Positions 31,745-40,534 of a DNA stretch of 56,529 bases are shown here, piece after piece. The DNA is from an uncultured Lachnospiraceae bacterium (GTDB taxonomy: Bacteria; Bacillota; Clostridia; Lachnospirales; Lachnospiraceae): NCBI GenBank assembly GCA_910586025.1, contig CAJUIO010000012.1:1-56529 (forward strand), read 5' to 3'. Below the pieces are notes generated by a model that searched no databases, was not told the DNA's origin, and saw nothing but the letters and a program-made list of their open reading frames with translations. Each line of letters starts with the position of its first letter. Position 1 is the first letter of the stretch. Position numbers and translations under genes: made by a program.

Positions 31745-34264
31745 CTAGGCAATATCATACACAGACCTGCACTGGAGCCGGACCGCATCTCCTTCCAGAA
31801 TCTCGATCCGTCTCTCTCCCGCCTCCATGTCGAAGAAATTGTCGGAAAGCTTCACATCCCCGTCCACTCCCCGGATCTCCACGTTTTTCGCATAGGCTCC
31901 GGCCCTTACAATCACAGCGCTTCCATCCCTTTCTGCGGTAAGCTCCGGATCCAGAAAACGGTAATGCTTGGGCGGCGTGAACAGGCAGGTATTGGAGGAT
32001 ACGGTCTCCCCCTGTGCCACGAAACGGAAGCTGATGTGGATTTCCCGCTCATCATACTCATTGAAAAGCTGTTTTTCCAGCCATACTCCGTCAAGGGCAG
32101 GCACTCTCACCCTCTCGCTCCCGCTTGCCAGAACCGCACTGTCAGGACCGCGAAGCTCCCACTGTACCATTCCCTCCACGGGCTCCGTCGTCTCGTTTGC
32201 CACATGGAGCCTTGCGCTCTTTTCAATGGGTGCCGGCTGAGCCACGCAGTAGGGACGCTCGCTGAGCTCTCCCACCTCCTCACAGGAGATCATCACGGGG
32301 GCAAACATCCTTTTTTCCGCATAATGGAGCGCCTTCCATCTGCCGTAATAATCCACGCTCGCCCAGGAGGCCACGGGCCAGATATCGTTCAGCTGCCATA
32401 CCACCGCTCCCATGCACCGGCCTCTGTGACGCCTGAAGTGCTCCACCCCATAACGGATGGCATCCGCCTGCAAAAGCTGCGAGGTGTAAAGGAGACTGTC
32501 GAAATCCTTCGGATACAGGTAGGTGGCCGACAGATAATTCAGGATCTTGCCGTTTGCCGCACAGTTCCTCTGGTGCATTTCCATTACCCTGGAAAAAATA
32601 TTTCGATCCTCCGGCAGGGTAAAGCTCTCCACTGTCTTTAAGCAGGGGAAGGACTGAAAACCGAACTCCGACAGATAGCGGAAGCGGAACTTCCGATACT
32701 CCGTAAAAGGCTTGTTTCCGTGCCACACATCCCAGTAATGGGTATCCCCCCTGTCCTCATCCCAGGGATTATCGTAGTTTCCTCCCGAAGAGGGGCTGGA
32801 AGGCCAGTAAAAGGCTGCCGGATCCTCCTCCTCAAGAATTTTGGGGATAATGTATTCATACAGCTTGATATAATCGTACTTCTGCTTTGCCGTGGTTTTC
32901 CAGACTCCGTCCAGAGTCTGGGTTTCCATCTCATTGTTCCCGCACCACAGTCCCAGACAGGCATGGTGGCGGATCCGCCTTACATTGTCAACAATCTCCC
33001 GGGAGACATTCCGCTCAAAATCATCATCCAGCTCGTAGGAAGCGCATGCAAACATAAAGTCCTGCCACACGATCAGCCCCAGCTCGTCACAGATGTCGAA
33101 GAAAAAATCATCCGGGTAATAGCCGCCTCCCCACACCCTGATACAGTTGTGGTTGGCCCACGCCGCATCCGTAAGCAGCTTTTGGGTCCTCTCCCTGGTT
33201 ACTCTGGAAAGAATATTGTCCTCCGGGATGTAGTCGGCGCCCATGGCAAAGATTTTCACCCCGTTGACCTCGTGGGCAAAGCAGTTTCCCCACTCGTCCT
33301 TTTCCGTGTTCACCGTGAGGGTGCGCAGCCCGATCCGCCGCTCCCAGGTATCCAGAACCTCGCCCTCCTTCGAGAGCGCAGTCACCTTCACCTGATAGAG
33401 GGGCTGCTCCCCATAGCCTCTCGGCCACCAGAGCTGAGGATCCGTGATCCGGATCCTGTAATCCTCCCCGGATGCCTCTTTTGCAGGTTCCATTCCGGAG
33501 AGATTCGGATAATACCTCTTTCCGTCCGGAGATATGACCTCCACCTCAATGCGGGTCGTATCCCACTGTGCCGCCCGTTCCATGAGCTCGGATCCTGATC
33601 CTCCAAACAGCTCCAGAGTCACGTCAAAATCCAGCGTCACCGCTCCCTCCTCATGGTGCTGCGTGACATAGACGGAATCGATCCGGCTGTTCTTTACGCC
33701 AAGCAGGGAAACAGTCCGGAAAATACCGGCATCAGGAAGCCTTGGACCCCAGTCCCATCCGAACATACAGTGCGCCTTGCGAAGATGGGGAAAGCCCTCC
33801 ATGCTGTCGCCTGATCCGCCTGTATAGACTCTCTCATTTTCTTCCCTGATATACTTTGTGGGAGAATCAATCTCCACTCTCAGCTCGTTCCCTCCCCGTC
33901 TGAGCAGGGAGAGCACGTCAAACTCCCATATTCTGTGCATGTTGCAGGCCTGTCCGAGCAGCTCGCCGTTCAGATAGATTCTTGCAAGCGTGTCAATCCC
34001 CTCAAAGCGCAATACAGCCTCGTCACAGTCAAACAGCTCCGGCGCCGCCTCAAAGACTGTGCTGTACACAAAATCGTTTTCCATCAGAGGAAGAACCAAA
34101 AGCTCGTTATCCCTGTAAAAGGGATCCGGAATCAGCTTGTTCTCAAGCAACGCCCCATATACCGAACCGGGCACGGCAGCCGCCATGCTTCCCTCCGGAA
34201 TGAGCCCGTGATCCTTTCCGACGATTTCCAGCCTCCAGCTTCCGTTCAATATGTACTCTAACAT
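31745..34264 (-). CDS. Beta-mannosidase, glycoside hydrolase family 2
   Basis: 839 residues, full length, no signal peptide, so cytoplasmic. N-terminal jelly-roll (NGSWRLEIVGKDHGL, then AAVPGSVYGALLE), the mannosidase-typical LRKAHCMFGWDWGPRLPDAG, and a TIM barrel with acid/base Glu in LGLWCGNNEMETQ (about residue 440) and nucleophile Glu in LSEFGFQSFP (about 540). The C-terminal beta domains follow. It releases beta-linked mannose from oligosaccharides, for example from mannan or N-glycan cores. Monocistronic. GAGAGGACGAGAC before the ATG. Confidence 0.93.
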   Translation of the reverse strand: MLEYILNGSWRLEIVGKDHGLIPEGSMAAAVPGSVYGALLENKLIPDPFYRDNELLVLPLMENDFVYSTVFEAAPELFDCDEAVLRFEGIDTLARIYLNGELLGQACNMHRIWEFDVLSLLRRGGNELRVEIDSPTKYIREENERVYTGGSGDSMEGFPHLRKAHCMFGWDWGPRLPDAGIFRTVSLLGVKNSRIDSVYVTQHHEEGAVTLDFDVTLELFGGSGSELMERAAQWDTTRIEVEVISPDGKRYYPNLSGMEPAKEASGEDYRIRITDPQLWWPRGYGEQPLYQVKVTALSKEGEVLDTWERRIGLRTLTVNTEKDEWGNCFAHEVNGVKIFAMGADYIPEDNILSRVTRERTQKLLTDAAWANHNCIRVWGGGYYPDDFFFDICDELGLIVWQDFMFACASYELDDDFERNVSREIVDNVRRIRHHACLGLWCGNNEMETQTLDGVWKTTAKQKYDYIKLYEYIIPKILEEEDPAAFYWPSSPSSGGNYDNPWDEDRGDTHYWDVWHGNKPFTEYRKFRFRYLSEFGFQSFPCLKTVESFTLPEDRNIFSRVMEMHQRNCAANGKILNYLSATYLYPKDFDSLLYTSQLLQADAIRYGVEHFRRHRGRCMGAVVWQLNDIWPVASWASVDYYGRWKALHYAEKRMFAPVMISCEEVGELSERPYCVAQPAPIEKSARLHVANETTEPVEGMVQWELRGPDSAVLASGSERVRVPALDGVWLEKQLFNEYDEREIHISFRFVAQGETVSSNTCLFTPPKHYRFLDPELTAERDGSAVIVRAGAYAKNVEIRGVDGDVKLSDNFFDMEAGERRIEILEGDAVRLQCRSVYDIA

Positions 34265-34359
34265 GTCTCGTCCTCTCTTTTTTATAATGATATTGTCCTG
34301 TACCTGCGGATTGCTCCGCGCCTCGTGCTCTTACCATCCAGTATATCACAGGACCGCGC

Positions 34360-34373
34360 CTTCTATATAGAAG
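34360..34373. promoter_or_regulatory. Perfect 14-bp palindrome upstream of the beta-mannosidase
   Basis: CTTCTATATAGAAG lies about 100 bp before the beta-mannosidase ATG and 27 bp before the -35 of the divergent small gene. It could be an operator for either. No regulator is identified. Confidence 0.35.
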
Positions 34374-34399
34374 CTTTTCCGCAAAAAGTTGTAAAAAAA

Positions 34400-34429
34400 T
34401 TGCAAACAGTCACGAACCTGGTATATAAT
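34400..34429 (+). promoter_or_regulatory. Promoter of the small membrane protein gene
   Basis: -35 TTGCAA (34400-34405), 18-bp spacer, -10 TATAAT (34424-34429), about 50 bp before the ATG at 34483. Confidence 0.65.
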
Positions 34430-34482
34430 AATACCACTGAATGCAATGGCTTCTCAAACAACGCCGTGAAAAAGGAGATCTC

Positions 34483-34734
34483 ATGAAAAAATCATCCAAA
34501 CAAATTGCAGCGATTCTGTGTATTGTACTTCTGGTCCTTCTGTATGCCGCCACCCTGATCGTGGCCCTGCTTGATTTTCCCGGCTCGGACAGGCTGTTCG
34601 CCGCCTGTCTCATGGCCACCGTGGGGCTCCCTATCCTGTTGTGGATCTATCTGTGGCTTTATGGAAAATATATTGACAGACGTTCCGGTACCGGCCTTTT
34701 GGACAATCAGGACGGCACCGGAGAAACTGATTAA
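34483..34734 (+). CDS. Small two-helix membrane protein, unknown
   Basis: 83 residues from the ATG at 34483 (AAGGAG 6 nt upstream). A frame 14 codons longer starts within the leader. Basic start (MKKSSKQ), membrane helix 1 (IAAILCIVLLVLLYAATLIV), loop LDFPGSDRLF, helix 2 (AACLMATVGLPILLWIYLWL), then a hydrophilic tail (DRRSGTGLLDNQDGTGETD). No recognised family. It has its own promoter and converges on the LysR gene, overlapping its stop by 4 bp. Confidence 0.8.
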   Translation: MKKSSKQIAAILCIVLLVLLYAATLIVALLDFPGSDRLFAACLMATVGLPILLWIYLWLYGKYIDRRSGTGLLDNQDGTGETD

Positions 34735-35612
34735 TTCAGAAGAGATAACAGCGCGCCGGCCGCCCTGGAATGACGCGCCCCTGCCTTTTCCACCACGTGG
34801 AAGCTCCTTGCCGGAATCGCTTCCCGAAAGCGGAGCTCAAAAAGACGCCCGGCTGCGAGTTCTCCTGCGGCAAATTCCTTAACCACGCTGCCGATTCCAA
34901 GATTTCTTACCGCAAACTGCACGATCATGTCGCTGGTGGCAAGCTCAAACTCCGGAGTGATCTCCACCTGATTTTTCGCAAGGAATTCATCTATATAGGT
35001 TCTGGTACTGGTGTTTTTTTCCAGGGAAATCACGGGAAGCGCAGGCAGCTCCTTAAAGTCCAGAGCTTTGTCCTTATACTGCGCAAATTTATTCCCCGCC
35101 ACAAAACAGTCCTGAATCTCCTTCACCTTCCGCACCGAAAACTCGCCATTCTCCGGAAAGGGTGCGCTCACTACCCCGAAGTCGATCTTCTCCTCCAAGA
35201 GGAGCTTTAATGTCTCCGGTGTGGGCGCATTGGTCACCTTGACCTTGATATGCGGATAGGTCTCGTGATACTTTTCCAGGTAGGGGAGCAGATAAAAGCG
35301 CAAAGTCATGTCGCTTGCGCCGATCCTAAGCTCTCCTCTTTCCAGATTCTTTATCTCAAGCAGCTTCTTTTCCCCCAGTTCGATCTCCTCATAGCTCTTT
35401 TTCACATGGGAAAAGAGCTCCTCTCCCTCCTGCGTCAGGCGGATGCCCCGGCAGGAGCGGACAAACAGCTTGGTATCCAGAGCCTCCTCCAGCTGCCGCA
35501 ATGACTGACTCACCGCCGGCTGTGAGACGGAGAGCTTAAGGGCCGCCTGTGTAAGGCTCCCGCAGCATGCCGCAAAATAAAAGACCTTATAGTATTCCAG
35601 ATTACTTATCAT
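34731..35612 (-). CDS. LysR-family transcriptional regulator
   Basis: 293 residues. N-terminal winged helix-turn-helix (about 1-60: YYKVFYFAACCGSLTQAALK, LSVSQPAVSQSLRQLEEALD, TKLFVRSCRGIRLTQEG) and a periplasmic-binding-like effector domain (from GELRIGASDMTLRFYLLPYL), with IDFGVVSAPF and AVRNLGIGSVV. It starts 29 bp after the carB stop on the same strand, so it may receive carAB read-through, but no clear target is adjacent. Effector unknown. Confidence 0.93.
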   Translation of the reverse strand: MISNLEYYKVFYFAACCGSLTQAALKLSVSQPAVSQSLRQLEEALDTKLFVRSCRGIRLTQEGEELFSHVKKSYEEIELGEKKLLEIKNLERGELRIGASDMTLRFYLLPYLEKYHETYPHIKVKVTNAPTPETLKLLLEEKIDFGVVSAPFPENGEFSVRKVKEIQDCFVAGNKFAQYKDKALDFKELPALPVISLEKNTSTRTYIDEFLAKNQVEITPEFELATSDMIVQFAVRNLGIGSVVKEFAAGELAAGRLFELRFREAIPARSFHVVEKAGARHSRAAGALLSLLN

Positions 35613-35641
35613 AAATCACACCTTATCCCCAGGATATTTTC

Positions 35642-38600
35642 TCAGATGGAAGCCACATCGATCAGCGTAAACTGCTCCTGTTTATTTTCCAGGCTTGTCA
35701 CAAGGGCTCTCGCCGTATCCAGGGCGGTGATACAGTTCACTCCCGTCTCAATGGCCGTCCTGCGGATCAGGAAGCCGTCCCTGGATTTATCTCTGCCCTG
35801 AGTGGGCGTGTCGATTACCAGGTCAATCCTGTGTCCCAGGATCAGATCCATGACCGTGGGCGATTCCTGAGAAATCTTGTTTACCTTTTTCGCATGCACG
35901 CCCGCTTCCTTCAATGCGTTGCAGGTGCTTCTGGTTGCGTAGATCGTGTAGCCCAGCTTCTCAAAACGTCTTCCGATCTCGATTGCCTCCCCCTTGTCCG
36001 CATCCTTCACGGTAATGATCATCTGCTTATGCCTGGGCAGATCCACACCCGCTCCCAGAAACGCCTTGTAAAGCGCCTCGTTAAAGGTCTTTGCGATTCC
36101 GAGACACTCTCCCGTTGACTTCATCTCCGGCCCCAGACTGATCTCCGCTCCCCGGATCTTCTCAAAGGAAAATACCGGCATTTTGATGGCAAAATAATCC
36201 GCCTCCCTCTGCAGGCCCGGCTCATAGCCCAGCTCCCGGATGGTCTTTCCGATGATCACCTCTGTCGCCAGATCTACGATGGGAATCCCCGTCACCTTGC
36301 TGATATAGGGAACCGTGCGGGAGGAGCGGGGATTGACCTCGATCACATAGACCTCCTCGCCGATGGCGATAAACTGGATATTGATCAGCCCCTTCACGTG
36401 GAGGGCCTTAGCCAGCCTTCTGGTGTACTCCGCAATCTTTTCCTTCACCGTGTCCGTGATAGTGGGTGCAGGATACACGGAAATGCTGTCCCCGGAGTGA
36501 ACTCCGGTCCTCTCGATATGCTCCATGATTCCCGGGATCAGAATATCCGTGCCGTCACAGACCGCATCCACCTCGATCTCCTTCCCCTGAAGATATTTAT
36601 CCACAAGGATGGGATGATCCTGGGAGATCCGGTTGATGATGTTCATGAATTCCTCGATCTCCTCATCGGAGATGGCAATCTGCATTCCCTGCCCGCCCAG
36701 CACGTAGGAGGGCCGAACCAGCACGGGATATCCAAGACGGCGTGCCACCTCCTTGGCCTGCTCAGCCGTGTAAACCGTGCCGCCCGCCGCTCTCGGAATC
36801 CGGGTCTGCTCCAAAATCCTGTCAAAGAGCTCCCGGTCCTCGGCCGCATCCACGTCCTCGGCCTTTGTTCCGAGAATGGGAACTCCCATCTTCATCAGGC
36901 TCTCGGTGAGCTTGATCGCAGTCTGCCCTCCAAACTGCACCACTGCCCCGTCCGGCTTTTCCAGCCTCACAATGCTCTCCACATCCTCCGGTGTCAGGGG
37001 CTCAAAGTACAGCTTGTCCGCAATGTCAAAGTCCGTGCTCACAGTCTCCGGATTATTGTTGATGATGATGGTCTCATAGCCCGCCTTTGCGAAAGCCCAC
37101 GTGGCGTGGACGGAACAGTAGTCAAACTCGATTCCCTGTCCGATCCTGATGGGACCGGAGCCCAGAACCAGCACCTTCTTTGGCGGATTGGTCTCCACCG
37201 CCTCATTTTCACTTCCATATACGGAATAGTAATAGGGAGTGCTTGCCTCAAACTCCGCAGCGCAGGTATCCACCATCTTGTAGGCGGCCACGATACCGTT
37301 GCGATAACGGAGCTTCTTTATCTCCTCCTCACTTTTTCCCGTCAGCCTCCCGATCACGCAGTCCGGAAACGCAATCCGCTTTGCCTCCTTAAGGAGCTCT
37401 ACGGTAAGCGGACCCTCTTTTAGCGCCTGCTCCATCTCCACCAGGATGGAGATCTTGTCGATAAACCAGCGGTCAATCATAGTGATCTCGTGTATGGTAT
37501 CGTAATCCACGCCCTTCCGAAGAGCCTGAGCAATCACGAAGATTCTCTGGTCATCCACCTTTTTCAGGCGCTCTTCCAGCTCCTCCCTTGAGAGTGCGCT
37601 AAAATCATAGCCAAGGAGACTGTCCACATGCTGCTCCAGAGAACGGATGGCCTTCATCAGCGCCCCCTCAAAGCTGTCGCAGATGCTCATCACCTCCCCG
37701 GTAGCCTTCATCTGGGTGGTCAGTGTCCTCTTTGCCGTGATAAACTTGTCAAAGGGAAGCCTCGGGAGCTTTACCACGCAGTAATCCAGGGCAGGCTCAA
37801 AGCTGGCGTAGGTCTTGCCGGTAATGGCGTTTTTGATTTCGTCAAGAGTGTAGCCCAGAGCGATCTTCGCGGCCACCTTGGCGATGGGATATCCCGTGGC
37901 CTTGCTGGCAAGGGCCGAGGAACGGCTCACACGGGGGTTCACCTCGATCACACAGTACTCAAAGCTGGCAGGATGCAGGGCAAACTGCACGTTGCATCCC
38001 CCTGTGATCTGCAGCTCGTTGATAATATTCAACGCGGCGCTCCGCAGCATCTGATATTCCTTGTCGGAGAGTGTCTGCGAGGGGGCCACCACAATGCTGT
38101 CGCCGGTATGAACCCCCACCGGATCAATGTTTTCCATATTACATACGGTGATGCAGTTCCCCGCACCGTCCCGCATGACCTCGTACTCGATCTCCTTCCA
38201 GCCCGCAATGCAGCGCTCCACCAGCACCTGTCCCACACGGGAAAGGCGCAGTCCGTTTTCCAGAATATTCTCAAGCTCCGTCTGATTATGGGCAATTCCG
38301 CCGCCGCTCCCTCCCAAGGTATAGGCCGGGCGCAGCACCACGGGATAGCCGATGGATCTGGTAAAAGCCACGCCGTCCTCCACGCTCTCCACCACCAGGG
38401 AGGCCGCACAGGGTTCCCCGATCCTTTCCATGGTATCCTTGAACTCCTGGCGGTCCTCCGCCTTTCTGATAGTGGATGCCGTGGTTCCAAGGAGCCTTAC
38501 TCCCCGGGATGCAAGAAAACCGCTCTCCTCCAGCTCCATCCCCAGATTAAGCCCCGCCTGGCCGCCCAGAGTGGGAAGGATGCTGTCCGGCTTTTCCTTA

Positions 38601-38836
38601 TCAATAATCTGTTCGAGCACCTTTGCGGTAAGCGGCTCTATGTAGACCCTGTCCGCAATGTTTTTGTCCGTCATAATGGTGGCCGGGTTGGAGTTTACCA
38701 GAATCACCTCCACGCCCTCCTCCTTCAGGGAGCGGCAGGCCTGTGTCCCCGCATAGTCAAATTCCGCCGCCTGGCCGATCACGATGGGCCCGGAGCCGAT
38801 CACCATCACTCTCTTTACACTAAGATCCTTTGGCAT
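35642..38836 (-). CDS. carB: Carbamoyl-phosphate synthase large subunit
   Basis: 1064 residues, full length. Two homologous halves each carry an ATP-grasp site: first half MVIGSGPIVIGQAAEFDYAG and TLGGSGGGIA, second half VLGSGPIRIGQGIEFDYCSV and YVLGGQGMQI. EVNPRVSRSSALASKATGYP and EVNPRSSRTVPYISKVTGIP mark the two metal/ATP loops. The C-terminal MGS-like allosteric domain (from about 930, KADKGEAIEIGRRFEKLGYT) is present. It makes carbamoyl phosphate from bicarbonate, ATP and ammonia passed from CarA, for pyrimidine and arginine synthesis. 7 bp after carA. Confidence 0.97.
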   Translation of the reverse strand: MPKDLSVKRVMVIGSGPIVIGQAAEFDYAGTQACRSLKEEGVEVILVNSNPATIMTDKNIADRVYIEPLTAKVLEQIIDKEKPDSILPTLGGQAGLNLGMELEESGFLASRGVRLLGTTASTIRKAEDRQEFKDTMERIGEPCAASLVVESVEDGVAFTRSIGYPVVLRPAYTLGGSGGGIAHNQTELENILENGLRLSRVGQVLVERCIAGWKEIEYEVMRDGAGNCITVCNMENIDPVGVHTGDSIVVAPSQTLSDKEYQMLRSAALNIINELQITGGCNVQFALHPASFEYCVIEVNPRVSRSSALASKATGYPIAKVAAKIALGYTLDEIKNAITGKTYASFEPALDYCVVKLPRLPFDKFITAKRTLTTQMKATGEVMSICDSFEGALMKAIRSLEQHVDSLLGYDFSALSREELEERLKKVDDQRIFVIAQALRKGVDYDTIHEITMIDRWFIDKISILVEMEQALKEGPLTVELLKEAKRIAFPDCVIGRLTGKSEEEIKKLRYRNGIVAAYKMVDTCAAEFEASTPYYYSVYGSENEAVETNPPKKVLVLGSGPIRIGQGIEFDYCSVHATWAFAKAGYETIIINNNPETVSTDFDIADKLYFEPLTPEDVESIVRLEKPDGAVVQFGGQTAIKLTESLMKMGVPILGTKAEDVDAAEDRELFDRILEQTRIPRAAGGTVYTAEQAKEVARRLGYPVLVRPSYVLGGQGMQIAISDEEIEEFMNIINRISQDHPILVDKYLQGKEIEVDAVCDGTDILIPGIMEHIERTGVHSGDSISVYPAPTITDTVKEKIAEYTRRLAKALHVKGLINIQFIAIGEEVYVIEVNPRSSRTVPYISKVTGIPIVDLATEVIIGKTIRELGYEPGLQREADYFAIKMPVFSFEKIRGAEISLGPEMKSTGECLGIAKTFNEALYKAFLGAGVDLPRHKQMIITVKDADKGEAIEIGRRFEKLGYTIYATRSTCNALKEAGVHAKKVNKISQESPTVMDLILGHRIDLVIDTPTQGRDKSRDGFLIRRTAIETGVNCITALDTARALVTSLENKQEQFTLIDVASI

Positions 38837-38843
38837 ACCCCGC

Positions 38844-39932
38844 TCACTCTCCTTTCTTCGTCTGCATCATCTGAATAAACCGGTCGAACAGATATCCGGA
38901 ATCCTGAGGCCCCGGACAGGCCTCAGGGTGGTACTGCACGGTAAAAATATTTTTTCCCGTATATTTGAGGCCCTCGTTTGTCCCGTCATTCACATTCACA
39001 AAGGCCGGAACCGCAACCGCCGGATCCAGCTTGTCCATATCCACCACATAGCCGTGATTCTGGGAGGAAATATAGACCCTTCCCGTCTCCAGATCCTTCA
39101 CCGGATGATTGCCGCCCCGGTGGCCGTATTTCATTTTAAAGGTATCCGCCCCGGTGGCAAGAGCCATGAGCTGGTGCCCCAGGCAGATGGCAAAGATGGG
39201 AATATCCGTGTCATACAGCTTTTTGATCTCCCGGATAATCTGCGTACACTCCTTGGGATCCCCCGGCCCGTTGCTCAACATGATCCCGTCCGGCTTATCC
39301 TCTATGATCTTTCCGGCCTCGGTCCTGGCAGGATAAACCGTCACGTCACAGCCCCGCCTTACCAGAGAACCCGCAATGTTGTCCTTTGCGCCGAAATCCC
39401 AGAGGGCGACCCTCCATCCGGCCCCGCCGGATCCCTGTATCGTATATTTTTCCGTGCAGGTCACCTTTTCCACTACCCTACCTGTTGTGTATTCTTTTAA
39501 TCTGGGGAGAATTGAATGAATGTCATAGGAGGCATCCGTGGTGATCATACCGTTCATGGTGCCTTTTCTGCGTAAGATTTTGGTGAGAGCTCTGGTATCA
39601 ATCCCCGCTATACCGGGAATACCCTGGTTGTTGAGAAATTCCTGAATTGTAATGTCTTTTCGGAAGTTGCTTGCATTTCGCGACAGCTCCCTGACAATGA
39701 AGCCGTCGGGCCATGCCCTTCCCGATTCCATATCCTCAAGGCAAATGCCGTAATTCCCGATCAGAGGATAGGTCATGCACACCGCCTGTCCGGCATAGGA
39801 TGGATCCGTCAACACTTCAAGATAACCGGCCATGGAGGTGTTAAATACGATTTCGCTGATAATCTCTTTGTCCGCACCGATGTGAGTTCCCTCAAAAACA
39901 GTGCCGTCTTCCAGGATTAAAAATGCTTTCAT
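38844..39932 (-). CDS. carA: Carbamoyl-phosphate synthase small subunit
   Basis: 362 residues from the ATG at 39932 (MKAFLILEDGTVFEGTHIG), the normal CarA length. The reading frame stays open 116 further codons upstream through a truncated membrane-protein gene, but a TTGAAG-17-TATAAT promoter at 39979-40007 and an AGG-type site favour this start. N-terminal CPSase domain with SYAGQAVCMTYPLIGNYG. Class I glutaminase domain with nucleophile Cys in FAICLGHQLMALA and the His/Glu pair in VQYHPEACPGP. Supplies ammonia to CarB. Confidence 0.96.
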   Translation of the reverse strand: MKAFLILEDGTVFEGTHIGADKEIISEIVFNTSMAGYLEVLTDPSYAGQAVCMTYPLIGNYGICLEDMESGRAWPDGFIVRELSRNASNFRKDITIQEFLNNQGIPGIAGIDTRALTKILRRKGTMNGMITTDASYDIHSILPRLKEYTTGRVVEKVTCTEKYTIQGSGGAGWRVALWDFGAKDNIAGSLVRRGCDVTVYPARTEAGKIIEDKPDGIMLSNGPGDPKECTQIIREIKKLYDTDIPIFAICLGHQLMALATGADTFKMKYGHRGGNHPVKDLETGRVYISSQNHGYVVDMDKLDPAVAVPAFVNVNDGTNEGLKYTGKNIFTVQYHPEACPGPQDSGYLFDRFIQMMQTKKGE

Positions 39933-39978
39933 CTGATACCTGCTCCCTTTCTTTGCTGTTCTTCTGCATAATCGTTTT

Positions 39979-40007
39979 ATTATAGCACAGGAGCAGGAGG
40001 GCTTCAA
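39979..40007 (-). promoter_or_regulatory. carAB promoter
   Basis: Minus strand -35 TTGAAG (40002-40007), 17-bp spacer, -10 TATAAT (39979-39984), about 46 bp before the carA ATG. It begins exactly where the recognisable membrane-protein remnant stops. Confidence 0.8.
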
Positions 40008-40256
40008 CAAAAAAATTCCAGCAATCGGAAAGATCACAAACAAAATTCCAGCCATTAAGAAGAAAAATGCACACTTTTTATACAATCCGGTCATTTCCGT
40101 ATTATAGCCTTTTACGTCCTTAACCTTATCTTTCAACGAGGTATCTCCACTCCAGAAATTAACCGGCTCAATGCTGTCTCTATTATAAATACCTATAACT
40201 AAGAAAGGAAAAGCGCATAACAGGCAACACACTAAACCTACTATTCTTCCAACCAT
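40005..40256 (-). pseudogene. Truncated small membrane-protein gene, in frame with carA
   Basis: 84 recognisable residues from the ATG at 40256 (GAGG 7 nt upstream). Helix 1 (IVGLVCCLLCAFPFLVIGIY), a conserved-looking loop (EPVNFWSGDTSLKDKVKDVK, then GYNTEMTGLYKKC) and helix 2 (FFFLMAGILFVIFPIAGIFL). From memory, members of this small Lachnospiraceae family continue with another helix, so this copy seems cut. Instead of a stop codon, 24 unrelated codons that coincide with the carA promoter lead straight into the carA start in the same frame. A remnant is the simplest reading. A low-level 478-residue membrane-tethered CarA cannot be excluded. Confidence 0.6.
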
Positions 40257-40352
40257 TTGCCAGCCTCGTTCCGTATTCACCTGTTTTTCTTATGTCGATA
40301 CTTTATTCCATAGCAGGAGTATTTGTTACTTTTTGCAGCTGACAGAAATGCA

Positions 40353-40487
40353 GCGCTGAGAGAAGAAATATTCCACAAGGAGCCCTTTAAAAACGTCGGT
40401 GCTTAACGAGGTCTTTTCGAGTTTAGCACCGCTACGTTTTTTTAGAGCGAAAGCGAGGCGACGGTGGAATATTCCTTTCCTCAGCGC
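40353..40487. repeat. Nested 135-bp inverted repeat (MITE-like or terminator complex)
   Basis: Outer arms of 24 bp: GCGCTGAGAGAAGAAATATT-CCAC at 40353-40376 and its inverse at 40464-40487, with a few mismatches. Inner arms: AAAACGT plus CGGTGCT (about 40390-40403) with AGCACCG and ACGTTTT (40425-40440), followed by a T-run on the plus strand. No ORF inside. It lies between the alpha-galactosidase stop and the truncated membrane-protein gene. Confidence 0.6.
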
Positions 40488-40534
40488 AGGCTACTGGACA
40501 ATCTCTGAAAAGTAATTTTACCCGTATCTTTTCT

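Noticed and set aside
31619..32641. 340-codon plus-strand frame overlapping the beta-mannosidase gene
   Set aside because: Antisense to a full-length GH2 enzyme. It begins inside the DtxR-type gene, has no ribosome site, and its composition is typical of a shadow frame.
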